Assembly (NCBI GenBank): GCA_004802725.1
Contig: SGPM01000022.1
Coordinates: 62,001-126,000 of the forward strand
DNA from: Antrodiella citrinella
Taxonomy: Eukaryota; Basidiomycota; Agaricomycetes; Polyporales; Steccherinaceae
Direction: 5' to 3'
Length of the DNA stretch: 64,000 bases
Below the pieces are notes generated by a model that worked only from the letters and a program-made list of their open reading frames with translations, did no database searches and was not told the origin of the DNA. Below are positions 1 to 11,038 of the stretch, piece by piece. Position 1 is the first letter of the stretch, and each line of letters opens with the position of its first letter. A program made the translations under genes and the position numbers.

Positions 1-288
1 TGGCTTTCGTATTTTGGTGAATGCAAAAACCTCAGTCTCATTCAGCAACTTGCTGTTTCAGTCACGAGAGAAACCACGGTTCTTATTTCTACATTGCCAG
101 TGGGCTTGGTGATTTGGGCAGTGGTAGCTAGTAACATATAATACTACTAGTGTATGAGTCGGGCCTACGAATGTTGAGGTCAATGAAAACACTGAAAGTG
201 AAAGTAGTACATACTATGTGATAATCAAGAGCTATGTTGCGCGTCCGAGCTAGTACAGAGCAAACTCTCTGTTTCCATACCAACATTA

Positions 289-1529
289 CTAGTCCGAGGT
301 CAGATCAATCATAATACGCTTGCGGGAATTTGAAGATGATGGAACACGAATGGGAGAAACCTCTCTTTTGACTCGCATCTGAGAGCGTTCAGCCGCAACT
401 TCAGCCCGGGCCTGCTCCATCTCCGCCTGCAGAGCTTTCACTCGCTCCTGAACGCGCATTCAGCCATGTCCAAATTGAGATATAGAGTTCGGACTATTCA
501 CCTCCTTGGCGGCCAACCGGATCTCAAAATCATCGTCAACACTCTCAACTTCGTTCTTGATTATGTGTGATGAAGGGCCTGCGATATTGGAAGGCGGTGG
601 CACATCGTTGAGACCTTTATTTCGGCCGCGATTCTGTGGACTTGCGTTTGAAGCTGGTGGCAATGGCATAATCCCTTCAGCTTGTAACAAGGCTGTATAT
701 ATAATGTTAATGCGAAAGCGCTGGAACTTGACGAGAAGCTACCTACCTTCCGGTCGGTACAAAATATTGAACTTGAAAAGAGGACAATCATAGGTCTCAA
801 AATAGGTCGTTTTCCATCTGCGTATCGGAGGGCAAGATTTTGCGGCTCCCATTCTGTGGATACACTAAGTTTTCGCACAGACTCGGAGTAGAATAGCTGT
901 CGGAAAGCGACATACGTGACTCGATGTGCGCCAGCCTTTTTGCTGCGTTCGTGGATAGGCCCATCAGCAATCAATTTAGACCTGTCGGTGAACTTCGTCC
1001 GGGGTATTTTGTGTTTTACTCGACGAACGACGACACTTATACATCCAAGATCCTGAGCCTCCAAGCTGGATCTATCCAAGAAACTGTCATCATCTAACGC
1101 CCAGGAGTAAGACCTCTACTCCCCACAATACCGTGGAAACACGCACCGGTGAGAGAAATTTCACCGAATTTTAATTCGCGGTAGGAAGTGGACGTGACAT
1201 CGACACCCTTAATGGTGCAGGTTGATCCCGGTTTGCAGAATTGTCCCACGACGCGGTGTCCATCAACGGAGACGCTAAACGCTGTGGTATGTGTTGAAGT
1301 ATGTGGGCTGGACACCTGTAAGCGAAAAGTCTTTATACAATTTAAGGTAGACCACTGTCAATACTTCATGCAAGTTGACTTCCCCGCACGCTGTAGAATT
1401 GCGTACCTGCCCACTGCTACTTGGAACATAGCATGTAACAGTCCGGTCGTCGACGACTTCTGTCCCGTACTCCTCCAATCTTGTCCCGTCAACCGTTATC
1501 CATACTGCATAACCTTGTCTGCTAGGCAT
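289..1529 (-). CDS. DUF7918 domain protein (intact copy)
   Basis: Six exons on the minus strand: 1529-1407, 1315-1147, 1093-916, 853-747, 692-502 and 447-289, giving 308 aa in one frame with GT/AG borders. The N-terminus starts with the DUF7918 signature (GYAVWITVDG, then LEEYG). A beta-rich middle follows (VSVDGHRVV, then the HERSKKAGAHRV box near residues 145-156) and the YRPEALLQAEGI motif that usually closes the domain. The tail is a charged helix rich in Glu and Ala, then VKREVSPIRVP and a final MIDLTSD, an end common in this fungal family and resembling a SUMO-interaction motif. DUF7918 proteins are abundant in mushrooms and their function is unknown. The start ATG directly precedes the domain. 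Splice sites are inferred from frame and family similarity. Confidence 0.8.
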
Positions 1530-1879
1530 ATGCAGGGCTACAACTTTGAAAGAAAGCTCCCGGAGTTGTTAGGAAACGCTGATGACGGTGGAGGTAACGT
1601 GGAACTTTGGCGGGCAAGACGGTGCCAGTCAAGTGCCAGTGGTGCGCGAGTTACGCGCCTCTGTGACGAGTCGCGTCTGTCACGGCTTCGACCGTCACGA
1701 CACTGGTTCCTCGCGATGCAGCTCACTAATGAGCTGAAGAACAGTTTTATGCGTATGTCCTCTTCCTATTACATCCAGGCAGTGCATTGACGATTACACA
1801 ATGTGAGACGAGAAGAACAAGTCATAACAACCTTCGCATCGGTGGACGCTCCAATTATGATGCTCGACAGCCTGAGCCA
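1530..1879. other. spacer between the two DUF7918 copies
   Basis: About 350 bases between the start of the intact DUF7918 gene and the end of the decayed copy. It would hold the promoter of the intact gene. Open frames here are short and resemble no family I know. Confidence 0.5.
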
Positions 1880-2980
1880 TCAGGCCAAAGTCAAATCAAT
1901 AACCGCATCGACCTTGAAGGGGGATGGGACGCGTATGGGAGATGCCTCTCTCTTCACATTCGCGCGCGCGCGTGCGGCGTCGACATCAGCCTGCGCCTTG
2001 TCCATTGCGGCCTTCAGACCTTCCATCGCAACCTTCAATGTCTTGGAGATGCGCCTGCACAGGTCCCCAGGACAAGAATCTCGAGTCAACGAAACGTAGT
2101 TGTGACCAATCCTTGACACTTGCCTCTTTTTCGGCCAGACCATAATCTCGGTCTTCAGGCTCTCTCATTTCTGCCTCGACCTTCACCACCGGGCAAGGCG
2201 GTGTCGTCCTGCTGGTTTGAGACTGCACGTTCGGAAGGTGGTGGAATAGCGTCATGCAAATCTTCGTTCCGACGCTTGCGAGAATTTGTTTCTAGCGAGG
2301 TAGATGGAACGGGTGGAGGCATAACACCTTGAGCTTGCAACAGAGCTATAGTAAATAATATGATCAATGTGCTCGGCTGACTCTGTGGAACTAATCGCAA
2401 CCTTTCGGTCTGTAGAAGAATTTGATACGTGCAAAGGGAAGTTCAACAGTATCCAGACAGGCTGCATAATAAAACACATGCTGAGTAGGTTCAGGGTCTG
2501 CTAGTCTGCGTTGAAGTCAAGATGAGCCAAATCCGAACATCACAGGGTAACTTACACAACTCGATATGATCCTGTTTTTTGCTACGTTCGGGGATAGGAT
2601 CGTTGACAATCAATGACCGTTTGGTAGCTTCGCACTTGGTTCGTGGTACAGTAGCGTCCACCCGACGCACTCTGACCTCTATACAGCCCAAATCCTGGAG
2701 ATTGGACCCGTCGTCGTTATCTGATACGTTCCGGAAATCAACTACATAAGCACAAAACTGTGAGCGGACGGGGATGTACCTGTGTTTGCCCAAACGTTAC
2801 GAACACACCCGACAAGTGGTCGGCGTCTGTCACGTCAGCAGGCCTCAATGTAGATCGATCCGCGTCATATGCCAGCCCCGTCGCATTCATATCCTCGACG
2901 ACCACAAACACATCGAGAATCGCATACACCGCCGATGGCAACGCAGCCACAAACAACAGACACGTGCTACCAGCCGCCAC
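1880..2980 (-). pseudogene. decayed second DUF7918 copy
   Basis: Minus-strand pieces align with the intact gene next door: a stretch with TLRPADVTDADHLSG (about 2980-2761), then LQDLGCIEVRVRRV and PIPERSKKQ (2710-2570), then LLQAQGVMPPPVP and DAIPPPSERAV (2340-2210), then KVEAEMREPEDRDYGLAEKE in another frame (about 2190-2120), and lastly VKREASPIRVPSPF and a final VIDLTLA (stop at 1880). The domain's N-terminal segment (GYAVWITVDG in the intact copy) is missing, and the frame shifts near 2200 where the intact gene reads on in one frame. The 5' part lies antisense to exon 1 of the Sec14 gene. I read it as a truncated tandem duplicate. A fresh gene model with unusual introns is less likely. 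Confidence 0.65.
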
Positions 2981-3941
2981 CCGGGCGGTTAGGAAACCTC
3001 ACCCCGACGCAGCAGCAGACTTTGCAGAAGTTCAAAGAGGAGCTAGAGGCGGAGGGCCACTTTGTACCGGAGCGAATGGACGACGCGACGTTGCTCCGGT
3101 AAGAGATGCCTTCCACTGCAGTCAATTGGTGCTCATTTGGCCCGCATACAGTTTTCTACGAGCTCGCAAGTTCGATCTTGCCAAAGCGAAAGCCATGATC
3201 CTCGCCACGGAGCAGTGGCGGAAAGACTTTGGCGTCGATAACATAGTCCAGTGGGTAGGCGCCTCTTCTCGCAGATAGACCACGCTCGTATAACACATGT
3301 GCAGAACGTTCGATTTCAAAGAGGCAGCTGAAGTGGACAAATACTATCCTCAATACTATCACAAGATGGACAAGGTGAGTGCGCATACTACGGCAGACCG
3401 TACAACGAGAACTCACCGGATGATATGCTAGGATGGACGTCCCGTCTATGTTGAGCGCCTCGGTCTTCTAGACGTCAAAGCCCTGTACGCCGTCACAACC
3501 AAGGAACGCCAGCTACAGCGTCTCGTGTACGAATACGAGCGATTCATCAGCGAACGTTTGCCTGCCTGTGCCAGAGCCGTCGGACATTCCGTGGAGACCT
3601 GCTGCTCCATCCTCGATCTGAGCGGCGTGTCCATCATCGACTTTTGGCGCGTAAAGGACTACATCAATGCCGCAGCGGACATATACCAGAACCATTACCC
3701 GGAGTGCATGGGCAAGATGTATGTCATCAACGCGCCGTGGGGGTTCGCCAGTATCTTCAACTTCGTGAAGAAGTGGTTGGACGAGGTGACGGTGGCGAAG
3801 ATCACTGTGATGGGGAGCAATTACAAGGAGACTTTGTTGGCGCAGATTCCTGCAGAGAATCTGCCGAAAGAATTTGGAGGATCCTGTAATTGCGTAGAAG
3901 GATGCTCGCTCAGTGATGCGGGACCGTGGAAGGAGACATAG
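2935..3941 (+). CDS. SEC14: Sec14-type phosphatidylinositol/phosphatidylcholine transfer protein
   Basis: Four exons (2935-3098, 3152-3250, 3305-3374, 3432-3941) encode 280 aa. Residues about 15-75 form the CRAL-TRIO N-terminal helical region (GRLGNLTPTQQQTLQKF, then LLRFLRARKFDLAKA). Residues about 95-255 form the lipid-binding fold, including DGRPVYVERLG, YPECMGKMYVINAPWGF and the closing IPAENLPKEFGG. Sec14 proteins exchange PI and PC between membranes and keep Golgi lipid composition fit for secretion. Length matches the family (about 300 aa). An in-frame ATG exists 22 codons upstream (2869), but the chosen ATG gives the usual short N-terminus. The second DUF7918 copy overlaps the start on the other strand. 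Confidence 0.9.
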
Positions 3942-4195
3942 ATGACCAGTGGATTCTCAGATAGTTGTACCAACATAACCTTCCGCCATTTTCCATATTG
4001 ATAAGGGCCCAATACAGTTGCCATGCAAATACGAAGACTTGAAAGAGGTCAGAATGCGTTTGGGAAGAGTTTGGGTTCGGCAAATTTTGACTGGGCAGAC
4101 TTTGTGCGCTAAACACACGTGGTGGTGATACTGAACGCCGGCGCTCTTCGAGACACATTGCGCACTACCTCCATGTTCCCTCTCAATCACGAACA

Positions 4196-6075
4196 ATGAA
4201 ACAGAAGACCGTCGTATTAGATAACGGGGCGTCCACCATCAAATTGGGAGTAACTGGGGTGGACAAGACTCCACGGTGAGTTCGCTAGTCTGGTCAGTCA
4301 ACTACGACTGACTTACATGAACTGTTAGGATCGTACCCAACGGAGTTTTTCGCTCGAAAGGTGACAAGGCGACCTACGTCGGGCAGGAAGTGTATGACTG
4401 TCAAGACTTTGCGTCGCTACACTACCGACTCCCGTTTGAAAAGGTATCGTAGCTCTCTGACATGTCGGAGGAATGAACGAGATGACAACAACTTCGTAGT
4501 GAGTGTAGGGATATCTGGTGGACTGGGACGTGCAGAAAGCTGTTTGGGACGGAATATTCTATGGGGGTAAACTGGGGGTACGTCTGTCTCTGTGATCTAG
4601 GTCACTACGTTCTCTGACCGCGAAGGATCTAGGTCGAGACAACCGACGCGTCTCTCCTCATCACGGAACCCTATTTCGACCTCCCAAAACTCCAAGAGAT
4701 GTATGATCAGTTTGTCTTTGAAGAATACGAATTCAAGTCGTATCATAGATGCACACGTACGTCCCCAAATTTGGTTTTACCGTGCTTTATCTGAATTGTA
4801 TGGTCGTTCAAGCTGCATCCTTGATGCCGTTCAGCAACCTCTTCTCGGAGCGTGGTTCTCCAAATCCGGAGTGCATGATCATAGTGGACTCAGGCTTCAG
4901 CTTTACTCATGTTGTTCCTATAATGAGCGGAGCCGTAGTATGGAATGCGGTGAAAAGGTGCGGACCTTCAAACACTTCACGCTGAATCCTAGCTTATGAT
5001 GTGGCTTCAGGATTGACGTCGGCGGAAAGCTACTCACGAACCATCTCAAAAACCTCGTATCCTTCCGACAGTGGAATATGATGGACGAAACGTACATCAT
5101 CAACAACGTCAAAGAGGCGTGCTGCTATGTGACTCAAAACTTCAAACAGGAGCTGGAGACCTGCAAGTACGTGAACAAGCCAAATCGTCTTAGTGTATAA
5201 TTTAATGACCCATCCCACAGAGCGAATCTTGGGAATAACCCTGTTCACCGTGAATACATCCTCCCGGATTATTCAGTCAACCGTCCGGGACACGTCCGTC
5301 AGCCCGACGAGGCGATGCAAAATTCCTACCAAATCCTGCATATGAACAACGAACGCTTTTCTGTACCGGAGGTCTTATTCCGACCTGACGATATTGGTAC
5401 GCTTTCCCTCTCATTCTATTACATGCTCCGGGAAATTGACGTGATTGTCAGGTTTTGAGCAAAGCGGTTTGGCTGCGACGATCGCACACAGTATATCCCT
5501 GTTACCAGACGATATACAAGGCATGTTCTGGGCGAACGTTGGGCTGATCGGCGGGAACACGAAGTTCCCTGGATTCAAAGAGAGACTGTACATAGGAACC
5601 TTATTCTTATTACTGCTAGCTAATGTTGCATTACAATAGATCTATGGAATTAAGGTCTCTGGCACCGGTGGAATGCGAAGTAGGGATATATCAAGCACCA
5701 GAGTCCGTTTCTCTCTTCCTCTCGCCTCTTTGATCCCAGTATCTCATGGACTTCTACAGCCCAATCATCTCCGCCTACAACGCGGGTATGGCATTTGCCT
5801 CACATCCTACGTTCTCGCAGCAGGTCGTCACACGCGCTGAGTATCTGGAAAGCGGGAGTAACGCCTGTCGACGGAAATTCAACCAGGATTGGAAGGCGAT
5901 GGAGAAAGACAGCAGCGGATCTGGTGGCGGGGGTGGAAGCGGCGCTACAGGGAAGGGGAAGGGAAGAGCGAAAGAGGATGAGATGGATTGGGACGACGAC
6001 GATGGAGAAGTGGTTGCGAAGAAAGGGACGAGGGGAAGAGGGAGGCCTGCTGCGAGTGGAACGAAGAAGAAATGA
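4196..6075 (+). CDS. ARP6: Actin-related protein 6 (SWR1/SRCAP chromatin remodeller subunit)
   Basis: Ten exons (4196-4275, 4329-4443, 4509-4577, 4633-4756, 4813-4957, 5011-5166, 5221-5396, 5452-5587, 5640-5706, 5740-6075) join in one frame to 467 aa. The actin fold is clear: [13 protein letters not shown] at the start, [11 protein letters not shown] near 100, [14 protein letters not shown] near 150, and [14 protein letters not shown] with [13 protein letters not shown] near the end, the last being the usual Arp6 finish. Arp6 is a nuclear subunit of the complex that deposits H2A.Z. The protein continues about 65 residues past the actin fold as a Gly-Ser linker, an acidic stretch (DWDDDDGE) and a basic end with RGRGRP at 454-459, an AT-hook-like core. 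Exons 9 and 10 are the least certain joins. Confidence 0.9.
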
Positions 6076-6203
6076 GACATGATGCAGGTGTGAGGTCGTA
6101 TCGTACGGCTTGTGTGTTTGTGTTGCTCTTTCTTGGAGATTATTGAAACAGAATATTGTACAGCTTGGTTTCGGAACGTGAACTTAAAGATTTGAATAAC
6201 GCC

Positions 6204-7415
6204 TCACGCCACGCTTGAGTCGAGTGCATCGCAACAGGCCGCGTCATAGTTGGCGATCAATCTATTACACAGAAAGAGTAGTCAGTCGCCGCGCATGGAA
6301 GAAGAAATACAGAAACACACGGACCTACTCAACGCTTCGACTTCCTCCGCGAAACTGACCGGGTGCATTACACCACTCTTCCCCGCCTCCTTCAGACTGC
6401 ACGGACCCTGAGCCGAAGCCAAAGATGAACTTCGTCGTGCCTCTCTCACGTCCCTCCAGATCTTCGCTGGGAGTGTGTACGTCGGGACCTTTAGCGTCTC
6501 GATCGCCTCGTCCTCTGCGTCCTTGCAGCCCTGAGTCAAACGCTTTGAGATCGACGCTCTGTAATCATCCGCGACTCTCTCGTCAAACCGCTCGAACTCG
6601 TCTTCCTTCAGCTTGAAGTGCAGGGCCGAGTCACAGACCGACCTGACTTCTAATCGCGTCCCAAACGTCGTCCATTGGAGCATGCCGGGGAACGGGAACA
6701 GCGTCGTGGTCTGTAGCGGGGCGTGCTCAGATCCAGAGGCGAACGTTCCAATAGGCACGCAACGAGATTGGTGTGGCGCAGGCGGCGGAGTGGGCGAAAC
6801 AAAGTTCACCACCAATTCTTCCACGACCTCGGCTCCTTCCAATCCGTCTGATCCCTCTCCATCGTCCAACGACTCTCCCATGTCCTCGGATGCATCGACA
6901 GTATAAGTGTGCGACCAAAGCACCAGACCCAGATACCGCCCTTTAGGAAACACCCTGACGTCCCTCACCGCTTCCTTGCCCAGAAGCTCAGGGTACGCCT
7001 CGCAGCTGGCTTCCAAGCGGTCCGCGACGAACTCTGTGTCCAATTCGAACGCGATGAACGTGCCCGGCTGGATCCTCCATTGCTCGACCCGCGTTGGGTC
7101 GTGTATTTCCTCGTAAGCGTTGTCGAAACCCATGGTCGGCCCTCCTGGGACGATGGAAGACCGACGGGTTGTGGTCGTCGTTGTGCGCGGGATGGTCATG
7201 AACGCCGAGAGCGGTGTTTGTAAGCACTGTCGGGACTCTCGCTGCTGGTAGTAGAGATTGCTATCGGTGGGACACCCGGGTGTGATTGGATTCCTGAAGG
7301 TAGGAGTCCTCTGACCGTCGGAAGACAGCGAGGATACCGGTGAGATGAAGAGATGAATAGTATCGGGTGTCATGGCAGATGTTGGATGTGATTGTTGTGG
7401 ATAGCATGGTAGCAA
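6204..7415 (-). CDS. Uncharacterised protein, about 382 aa
   Basis: One long open frame (7415-6325) plus a probable short last exon (6261-6204) after a 63-nt intron, with donor GTCCGT and acceptor TAATAG. Without that intron the frame stops at 6282. The Ser/Thr/Pro-rich first 90 residues (including a run of Thr and RRSS) look disordered. The rest looks folded: IQPGTFIAFELDTEF, PKGRYLGLVLWSHTY, an acidic loop, and VPTYTLPAKIWRDVREAR near the C-terminus. I recognise no domain. An in-frame ATG at 7373 is an alternative start. It runs convergent to ARP6 and lies downstream of KIN17 on the same strand. Confidence 0.6.
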
Positions 7416-7655
7416 AGTCGACGGTCAATATATGGCTGGACGATGGTCAAAGCACTAGTGGCAAAGCGGTCAGTAGGAGAACAATGCTGGGCGCTACTCC
7501 TGGGGCGGGGCCAAAGCGCGGTCTCAAGCTTTGTCTTGTTCACTGATCGGACTTCGTGAAGAAAAGCGAGGAATAAGGAATATGATTACAGCAATACATG
7601 ATAATAAAGTGATACAAAATGAGCCTCACACCGATAGTCCGTCCTTATACACCAT

Positions 7656-8610
7656 CTATACAGTGACCTCCGTCCTCTGTCTCTTCGTCTCCGGTCCCTC
7701 CATCTCCGAAGCATCCCGTTTCTTTCCAACTTCCGTCGGTGGAGAGGTTGACTTCTTCGCCGCTTGCTTGAAGACGTTCGGTCGCTTCAGTGGGTTGGCG
7801 GCTGATTTCGATAGGTTGACCTTGAGCCCGACAGCCGGCTTGGCGAGACAGAAGGAATGTGTAGTCTTGGGTGCGAATGAGAGGACGACTTTCTCTGTGG
7901 TCTCGTCTCGCTTCAGGCCCTCTTCGACGGGTGGTGTGGTCTCTGGTGATTCGCTGGACTTTTCTGCTGCGGCCCGCTCGATTTGTTCAGCGATAAGCAA
8001 TCGCTCTCGTTGCTCGTCGGAGGTGGTAGCACGCTCCTTCTTCATTGATGCCTCCTGTGAGACTGTGAGATCCAACCAACCCCGTGATATGCTGAGAACA
8101 CGCACCTGTTTAGCAAGAGCCTTGGGACTGCTATCAATCCAAGCAAGGAACCACCCCTTCTCCGTCTCGTCTACCCTCGCAATCCCGCTCCGTCCCAAAT
8201 GCTTCACAAACTCCGTCAATGTCACCCATCTCGTCGAGTTCATATGCAGGTGGTTCTTGTCCTGAATGAACTCTTGGTACACATTGTTCGCCTTCACCCT
8301 GTTGGTCCCAAAGCGGCGTGAAAGGAGCGTCACGAAGTCATGCTGGAATTGCTGGGAGTAGTCGGCGATGTGCCGTCCTGCATTCTCGCCAACGGCGAGC
8401 ATCTGGCGAAGATGCGACTCGGACTGGGCGTGACACTTGAATCCGTTCTCGTCTCTGCATTGTTTCTCGCAAACTTGACAGAACCAGCGCAACCGCTGCA
8501 GTCCTTTGGACTTCATCTTGTTCGCGATGAACTTGGGGGTTCCGGCTGCAAAACGTTAACACAGATATCAGTCATGCGTAAAAGATGAGCATACCTTCAG
8601 CTCGCGGCAT
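7656..8610 (-). CDS. KIN17: KIN17-family DNA/RNA-binding zinc-finger protein
   Basis: Exons 8610-8595, 8545-8106 and 8054-7656 give 284 aa. It opens with the near-invariant family start (MPRAEAGTPKFIANKMKSKG), followed by a C2H2-type zinc finger with ligands C28, C31, H44 and H50 and then the KIN17 winged-helix-like domain to about residue 165 (VYQEFIQDKNHLHMNSTRW, LGRSGIARVDETEKGWF). KIN17 proteins are nuclear and linked to RNA processing, replication and DNA damage. Animal members of about 390 aa carry C-terminal SH3-like domains. Here the C-terminal 100 residues are Ser/Pro/Lys-rich with no such domain, as in other short fungal members. The 16-nt first exon is supported by the family start. 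Confidence 0.9.
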
Positions 8611-8954
8611 GATGGACTAAGATTTGTAGGAAAAAGTACGGGTGGTACAGGTCAATGTGAGAGAGAGCAATCGAAGCGGAGAGGCTGAGTCAGCACGTTA
8701 TTGCTTATTTATTTGACTACGTAGATTTTAGATTTATTTGACTACGTAGATTTTAGATTTATTAAACTTAATAAAGCTAGTAAACAAACATTCCTACTCG
8801 TACACATGCAGCAATGGGAAAGTAAGCAATGAGGAAAGTGAGCGTACATCAATACAATGGAAGAACAGTCCGTACTCAGGAAGTGAACAACAGGTCCCAC
8901 GACAAAATAAGAAGAATACTAGCCCTGTCGCCTTGTGGATCTGCTCCTCCGCAT
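8611..8954. other. intergenic region with promoter of KIN17 and a tandem repeat
   Basis: This gap lies upstream of KIN17 and downstream of the F-box gene. Apart from the 25-bp tandem repeat listed separately, it is AT-rich and holds no supportable gene. Confidence 0.5.
8707..8763. repeat. 25-bp tandem repeat, about 2.3 copies
   Basis: The 25-nt unit beginning ATTTATTTGACTACGTAG is present twice without a mismatch (8707-8731 and 8732-8756), followed by a partial third copy. Each unit contains the palindrome CTACGTAG. It lies about 100 bases upstream of the KIN17 start codon. Confidence 0.85.
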
Positions 8955-10683
8955 CTACCCTTGAGCTTGAGAAAGAGTTTGAACCTGAACTTCGTGATGC
9001 CAATTGGGATCTATGGGGACTCCTGCACTCTCTTTCGCTCTCGCCATCTGGCTTAGTCGCTCCTCTATCCGTGCCAAAACCATGGTTGGCAAGATATCAA
9101 GGACCCGGGCCCAACGAATATAATCCGATTCCGCGTCGTCTTCGTCTTCGTATGATTGGAAAGCCTCTATCACATTCACGTTCGGAAACATCCTCGACAG
9201 GTAGAACGCGACGACGGCGGGGCTGTCAATCGGAGAGCAATCAACTGCGAGGGTCTGCAATGACATGCTCCACTTCCCGCCAATCGGCATCCTGTTGAAG
9301 AAGTCGGGAGCCACCAGAGGGGCGCTGGTATCTATAATGGCACCAAACTCCGCGAGCTGGGGACAATGAAGAGCCAGGGGCTCCAAACCAACAAGGGTGA
9401 TACGGCTCGGGGAAGGCCAATGATTGTTGGGACTGAGGATCAACACTTCGATCTCGTTCCACGAGCGAGCTATGTCAACAATCAGGGCATTGTCGAGATC
9501 CCAAGACCAGGGCGAGCGAATGACAAATTCGCGCATGTTCTGGTGACGGAGGAGAGGCCTCAGAGCATCCGACATAACGCTGTCTGACTCCGACGTCTCG
9601 GGTCGATGCATGACAGCTCCGATGGCCACCCGCGTGAGCGTCGCAGCAATACAGGAATCAGCGATAGCACTGATCAACGTAAGAATTTCGATGTGACTGC
9701 AGTTAGGTGAGGGGTTGGAAAAGGCGCAGTCGAGGGACTGAAGGCTTGGGAATTTAGAGTGTTGCAAGAGATCGGACAAGCGAGGAACATCCAGCATCTC
9801 GAGCTTGAGCGTCGTCAATGCCGAGAATGTGTGTTGGGCGGGAGAGGGGGATGGTGTGTACATAAAGCTTTCCGCGTTAATATAGGTTAAGTGTGATGAG
9901 CAGGCGGCCAACAACCACAGCTCGTCGGTCATCTCCAAGTCAAGTCGCGAGAGATGGCTAGCCCGAGACAACATGGAGGAAAGTGCGTCCGTGGGAAGTG
10001 TGTTGTCCTCGACTGACCCGAATTGTGTGACTCTTAACGACCGAAAACCGGGAGATCTCTCTACCAGGATGTCCACCAGTCTAGCCGGAAGTACATGTCG
10101 TGTGGCGAGGGAAAGATCCCGTAGAGCATGGCCTAACGTCCCAATGACCAGCTCCATCTCTGCAAGATTGTTTGCAACGCAGGAAAGAGTCTGCAGACGC
10201 GGGAACAAGATCCCGCATGAAGGGAGAATGGCTTGGACGTCGTTTTCAATGAGAGCCGTTTGGCAGATGAACGGCAGCTCGAGCGAGCGAATCCTGGTGG
10301 AGTAGCAACGTATCGTCGGCAGATCCTCTGCGTTTAACGGCCGTGTCAATCTCTACAGTCACATGTTATTTGTGGTAGCGTGTGAACAGTGCTACGCGAC
10401 ATACCATTTGGTTTACAAGTCGACCCGGACGATGAGGCTTTATCACGATGCCCACTGAACAGAAGAGTGGCACCAAGCTGTGCTGAGTATGCCATAGAAT
10501 ATTCAGACTGGCCTCCCGAAAGATTTTGGCTGTGAGTCCAACCGCCTTCACGTCGTTGGCCGCGTCCGGTACCAGCCCGTTGAGAGCAGCTTTCCGATCG
10601 TGCTGTTTTATCCGCCCGTCTGGACCAACGACACTCTCCAAAATGAGCTCGACCAGTTCTGGGATGCAGAAAACCTTGTGCAT
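8955..10683 (-). CDS. F-box/LRR-like protein
   Basis: Two exons (10683-10405 and 10352-8955) give 558 aa. The N-terminus MHKVFCIPELVELILESV is the usual start of mushroom F-box-like proteins and is followed by the AKIFREASLNILWHTQHSL block. The remaining 450 residues are Leu-rich with irregular repeats (LPTIRCYSTRIRSLELPF, FPRLQTLSCVANNLAEMEL, FPSLQSLDCAF), as in the LRR half of these proteins. Such proteins are predicted substrate adaptors of SCF ubiquitin ligases, and substrates are unknown. A broken paralogue sits at 54575-55900. The start ATG was chosen because it matches that paralogue's start (MHQVFHIPELVELI). Confidence 0.75.
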
Positions 10684-11038
10684 CGCGGGTCTCGAGCGAA
10701 TCTGATGGCCACAAGCACAATCATCAGCGTGTTGGTATGGAATATGGTCGGAAACACGCACCTTGAGCTTGAGCAGTTGATAAAAGTTTGCCCTGCGGAT
10801 CTCTCCTGGCTCTGAGAACAGCACTCGAGTGATCTTGCACCTGAAGGTCGACTTTGAGAGTGGCTGGGGGTTGTCCTGGCCGCGATGAGGAGGAGGGCGG
10901 ACAGAAGGTTTCAGGGGTCGGGCGACTCAGGTAGCGACGCCCGGGGCCACTAACCGCTCGGGCCGCTCTTTCTCAGATTCGTCTCTCGGTCAACGACGGT
11001 CTCACAGCCCCCCCATCTACGTTGTTATTGGCTTCAAC
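10684..11038. other. divergent promoter region, F-box gene / DSC3
   Basis: These 355 bases separate the minus-strand F-box gene from the plus-strand DSC3 gene and must hold both promoters. GC-rich and pyrimidine-rich stretches are present. I see no gene here. Confidence 0.5.

Noticed and set aside
5775..6080. Minus-strand open frame of 101 codons rich in Pro and Ser
   Set aside because: It is the antisense shadow of the low-complexity tail of ARP6.
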